Shown here piece after piece: positions 61,667 to 64,000 of a stretch of DNA of 64,000 nucleotides. Location: assembly GCF_000722765.2 (NCBI RefSeq), contig NZ_CP028415.1, positions 564,501-628,500 of the forward strand. The letters run 5' to 3'. Each line of letters begins with the position of its first letter. Position 1 is the stretch's first letter. This stretch comes from Streptococcus mitis. Its GTDB lineage: Bacteria > Bacillota > Bacilli > Lactobacillales > Streptococcaceae. Made by a program: the position numbers and the translations under genes. The notes beneath the pieces are model-generated. The model was not told the DNA's origin and searched no databases. It was given only the letters and a program-made list of their open reading frames with translations.

Positions 61667-62733
61667 AAAAACTCTATTCATTTTTAGCAGGAATTGCAGC
61701 CATTATTCTGGTCTTGTGGGGAATTGCGACTCATCTCGATAGTAAAATCAATAGCCGAGATAGTCAAAAACTGGTTATCTACAACTGGGGAGACTATATC
61801 GATCCAGAACTCTTGGAGCAGTTCACGGAAGAAACAGGAATCCAAGTCCAGTATGAGACCTTTGATTCCAACGAAGCCATGTATACCAAGATCAAGCAGG
61901 GTGGAACGACCTACGATATTGCCATTCCTAGTGAATACATGATTAACAAGATGAAGGACGAAGATCTCTTGGTTCCGCTTGATTATTCAAAACTTGAAGG
62001 TCTTGAAAATATAGGACCAGAGTTTCTCAACCAGTCCTTTGACCCAGGAAATAAATTCTCCATCCCTTACTTCTGGGGAACACTGGGAATTGTCTACAAT
62101 GAAACCATGGTAGACGAAGCACCTGAGCATTGGGACGACCTTTGGAAGCCAGAGTATAAAAACTCTATCATGCTCTTTGATGGGGCGCGTGAGGTACTGG
62201 GACTCGGGCTCAACTCGCTGGGCTACAGCCTCAACTCCAAGGATACCCAGCAGTTGGAAGAGACAGTGGACAAGCTTTACAAGCTGACTCCAAATATAAA
62301 GGCTATTGTGGCCGACGAGATGAAGGGCTACATGATCCAGAACAATGCTGCTATCGGCGTGACCTTCTCTGGTGAAGCCAGCCAAATGCTAGAAAAAAAT
62401 GAAAATCTACGCTATGTGGTACCGACAGAGGCCAGCAACCTTTGGTTTGACAATATGGTTATTCCCAAAACAGTCAAAAACCAAGATGCAGCCTATGCTT
62501 TTATCAATTTTATGTTGAAACCCGAAAATGCTCTCAAAAATGCGGAGTATGTTGGCTATTCAACACCAAACCTACCAGCTAAGGAATTACTCCCAGAGGA
62601 GAAAAAAGAAGACAAGGCCTTCTATCCAGACGCTGAAACTATGAAACACCTAGAAGTTTATGAGAAATTTGACCATAAATGGACAGGCAAATATAGCGAC
62701 CTCTTCCTACAGTTTAAAATGTATCGGAAGTAG
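61663..62733 (+). CDS. potD: Polyamine-binding protein PotD
   Basis: 356 residues. The mature part has LVIYNWGDYIDPELLEQF, FDSNEAMYTKIKQGG, TYDIAIPSEYMI and PYFWGTLGIVYN, characteristic of PotD/PotF. The N-terminus is a hydrophobic segment (about 5-23) without a lipobox cysteine, so it is probably held by an uncleaved anchor rather than lipid. End of the murB-pot operon. Confidence 0.95.
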   Translation: MKKLYSFLAGIAAIILVLWGIATHLDSKINSRDSQKLVIYNWGDYIDPELLEQFTEETGIQVQYETFDSNEAMYTKIKQGGTTYDIAIPSEYMINKMKDEDLLVPLDYSKLEGLENIGPEFLNQSFDPGNKFSIPYFWGTLGIVYNETMVDEAPEHWDDLWKPEYKNSIMLFDGAREVLGLGLNSLGYSLNSKDTQQLEETVDKLYKLTPNIKAIVADEMKGYMIQNNAAIGVTFSGEASQMLEKNENLRYVVPTEASNLWFDNMVIPKTVKNQDAAYAFINFMLKPENALKNAEYVGYSTPNLPAKELLPEEKKEDKAFYPDAETMKHLEVYEKFDHKWTGKYSDLFLQFKMYRK

Positions 62734-62747
62734 AGTTAGCAGTCACG

Positions 62748-62777
62748 AAACGAATCAGTCAAGCTGGTTCGTTTTTT
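62748..62777 (+). terminator. potD terminator
   Basis: AAACGAATCA / TGGTTCGTTT stem and a T run. Confidence 0.85.
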
Positions 62778-62823
62778 AAAAAATAAAAGGCAATTTTCGT
62801 AACGGTATCTTTTTCTATGATAG

Positions 62824-62852
62824 TTGCTTATTTTCTTTCTCAGTAGTATACT
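62824..62852 (+). promoter_or_regulatory. Promoter of the 83-residue membrane protein
   Basis: TTGCTT (62824-62829), 17-bp spacer, TATACT (62847-62852). Confidence 0.65.
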
Positions 62853-62884
62853 AAGTTTAACCTTACAGAAAGCGGTAATAAATA

Positions 62885-63136
62885 ATGAAAATATCTACTT
62901 TTTTCAAAAAATTTTATTGGCCAGCCTTTTTGACTGTTCAGCAAACTGTTATACTATTCTCTCTAAAGGATGGTTTGGATCGACAATACCTAACAACTGA
63001 TTCCATACATTTGGTGATAGGGTTCTTTATATTTGTAAATATTTTCGAAGCTATCTTTAACAATTCAAAACTTTGGAATAAAAGTTGGGATAAAAAGAGT
63101 GATAGTAGTAAGAAAAAATATGTTCTGAAAAAGTAA
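62885..63136 (+). CDS. Small hypothetical membrane protein
   Basis: 83 residues with two hydrophobic segments (FYWPAFLTVQQTVILFSL and HLVIGFFIFVNIFEAIF) and a Lys/Ser-rich tail. AT-rich. The ribosome site is weak (GAAAGCGG). Own promoter, no clear terminator. Not recognised; a lineage-specific gene is likely. Confidence 0.7.
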   Translation: MKISTFFKKFYWPAFLTVQQTVILFSLKDGLDRQYLTTDSIHLVIGFFIFVNIFEAIFNNSKLWNKSWDKKSDSSKKKYVLKK

Positions 63137-63180
63137 TCTGAGATGTAGGAAATGGGTTATTAAATGGGTATCATTTCCAG

Positions 63181-63209
63181 TTGACGCAGACTTAAAAAAA
63201 CGTTATAAT
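63181..63209 (+). promoter_or_regulatory. Promoter of the alaS T-box operon
   Basis: TTGACG (63181-63186), 17-bp spacer, TATAAT (63204-63209). Confidence 0.85.
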
Positions 63210-63215
63210 AAGAAA

Positions 63216-63396
63216 GTTGAGAATTGATTTTCACTTGTCTTAGTCCAGAGAAGTGGCGGTGCTGCGAGCCATCTAAGCTAGGAAATCATGCTACTCAATC
63301 ATACAATTGCATAAGAATAAGAGAATGACAAGTTCATTGAATGAAGGTGGTACCGCGGTTTTTCGCCCTTCGTGATATGAGCTTGTCTTTTGATTT
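63216..63396 (+). promoter_or_regulatory. Alanine T-box riboswitch
   Basis: The conserved T-box TGGTACCGCG lies at 63348-63357. A stem I region (about 63240-63300) has an AGAGAAG loop motif and a probable specifier GCT (63290-63292, Ala). The competing terminator is GACAAGTTCAT / ATGAGCTTGTC (63327-63387) with a T-rich tail. Uncharged tRNA-Ala should stabilise the antiterminator. It controls the LURP-like gene and alaS. Confidence 0.92.
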
Positions 63397-63408
63397 TTGG
63401 AGGTGTTG

Positions 63409-63894
63409 ATGAAAACATTTCTTGTCAAACAAAAGTTTCGTCTTGGAGGCGAACGTTTCGCTATCAAGGATGACAGGGGAGAAATCGCCTATCAGGTAGA
63501 GGGATCATTTTTTAAGATTCCCAAAACTTTTACCATTTATGATGCTAATGGTGAACAGGTCAGTCAGATCAGTAAAGAAATCTTGACCTTGCTTCCTCGT
63601 TTTGAGATTCAGCTTCGGGATGGATCAAGTTTTGTCATTCGTAAGAAGTTGACCTTCTGGCGAGATAAGTATGAGTTTGATAATCTAGGTCTTCGTATCG
63701 AGGGCAATATCTGGGATTTGAATTTCAAATTGCTGGATGATCGCGATCAGCTGATTGCGGAAATTAAGAAGGAACTCTTCCATCTGACCTCTACCTATAA
63801 TGTAACGGTTCTGGAGGACGCTTATGCAGATCTAGTCATTTCCCTCTGTGTCGCGATTGACTATGTGGAAATGCTGGAAAGCCAATCACATTAA
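63409..63894 (+). CDS. LURP-one/YxjI-like protein
   Basis: 161 residues, a tubby-like beta-barrel family: FLVKQKFRLGGERFAIKDDRG, then YDANGEQVSQISKEILTLLPRFEI. Function unknown. TGGAGGTG precedes ATG 63409. It lies between the T-box and alaS, so its expression follows alanyl-tRNA charging. This order is usual in streptococci, as far as I recall. Confidence 0.85.
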   Translation: MKTFLVKQKFRLGGERFAIKDDRGEIAYQVEGSFFKIPKTFTIYDANGEQVSQISKEILTLLPRFEIQLRDGSSFVIRKKLTFWRDKYEFDNLGLRIEGNIWDLNFKLLDDRDQLIAEIKKELFHLTSTYNVTVLEDAYADLVISLCVAIDYVEMLESQSH

Positions 63895-63915
63895 ACAAGT
63901 AAATAAGGAGACAAT

Positions 63916-64000
63916 ATGAAACAACTATCTAGTGCACAAGTACGCCAAATGTGGCTTGATTTCTGGGCGACCAAAGGTCACTCTGTAGAACCATCAGTGA
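63916..64000 (+). CDS. alaS: Alanyl-tRNA synthetase, 5' end only
   Basis: The first 28 codons read [20 protein letters not shown] and continue GHSVEPSV, the AlaRS N-terminus (motif region VRxxFLdFFxxKGH). AAGGAG lies 6 nt before ATG 63916. The gene runs off the right edge. Confidence 0.93.
   Translation, partial: MKQLSSAQVRQMWLDFWATKGHSVEPSV

Noticed and set aside
1..64000. CRISPR arrays, rRNA genes, prophage or integrase genes
   Set aside because: No regularly spaced repeats, rRNA sequence, or integrase, terminase or portal proteins were seen anywhere in the window.

Overview
The window is chromosomal DNA from a mitis-group streptococcus: Streptococcus pneumoniae, S. mitis, S. oralis or a close relative. 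The evidence is a BOX repeat (54695-54845), a vex1-vex2-vex3-vncR-vncS-fba cluster, choline-binding repeat proteins, an ISL3/IS1167-type remnant, low G+C coding sequence, and gene neighbourhoods remembered from pneumococcus (codY-pncA, murT-gatD, pst-phoU, murB-potABCD). No rRNA, CRISPR array, prophage or replication origin was seen. Species cannot be fixed by eye, but several accessory genes look mitis-like rather than core pneumococcal.

Layout. 1-8150: pepQ (partial), gatD and murT (amidation of peptidoglycan lipid II), the RclA/Har-type flavoprotein, the cshA helicase, codY-pncA and tRNA-Leu. 8181-11223: an accessory block with an LPXTG surface protein between two partial ISL3-type ends. 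11464-17982: the Vex exporter, VncRS and aldolase. 18032-20460: an AT-rich insertion carrying one 740-residue protein with a glycine-zipper segment, a possible nuclease-like motif and a choline-binding tail, flanked by a duplicated 27-bp terminator. 20720-29219: an ABC-2 exporter, tRNA-Thr, small membrane proteins, the MnmL/MnmM-like pair, an antiporter and a BrkB/YihY protein. 29297-33409: queA, nagB, an intact-looking IS3-family element inserted inside the nagB terminator, and a rhomboid protein. 33620-39778: rpsU, hprK-lgt and two small membrane-associated genes, hemW, a thioesterase, a HAD phosphatase and a TIGR01906 protein. 39921-45076: an Rgg-type regulator facing two tandem choline-binding proteins, then a lipoprotein. 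45312-53199: spx, UPF0223, suhB-like, an rRNA methylase and pstSCAB1B2-phoU. 53291-64000: NUDIX, an amino-acid binding lipoprotein, BOX, a MocR-type regulator, alsD, a YhfC-family protein, murB-potABCD, and a T-box operon ending in partial alaS.

How the genes work together. Several sets are clear operons with overlapping or closely spaced ends: murT-gatD, codY-pncA, vncR-vncS, the ABC-2 trio, mnmL-mnmM-84aa, hprK-lgt, spx-UPF0223-suhB, pstS-phoU and murB-potABCD. Regulation readable from sequence includes a CodY box at the codY promoter, a NagR-like palindrome and cre-like site at nagB, a cre-like site on the ABC-2 exporter promoter, and an alanine T-box.

The main unexpected signals are the orphan choline-binding, glycine-zipper protein at 18204; six extended -10 promoters placed 6-7 nt before an ATG without a Shine-Dalgarno, which suggests leaderless mRNAs; a possible structured leader plus overlapping short ORF before potA; and the IS that splits the nagB terminator.
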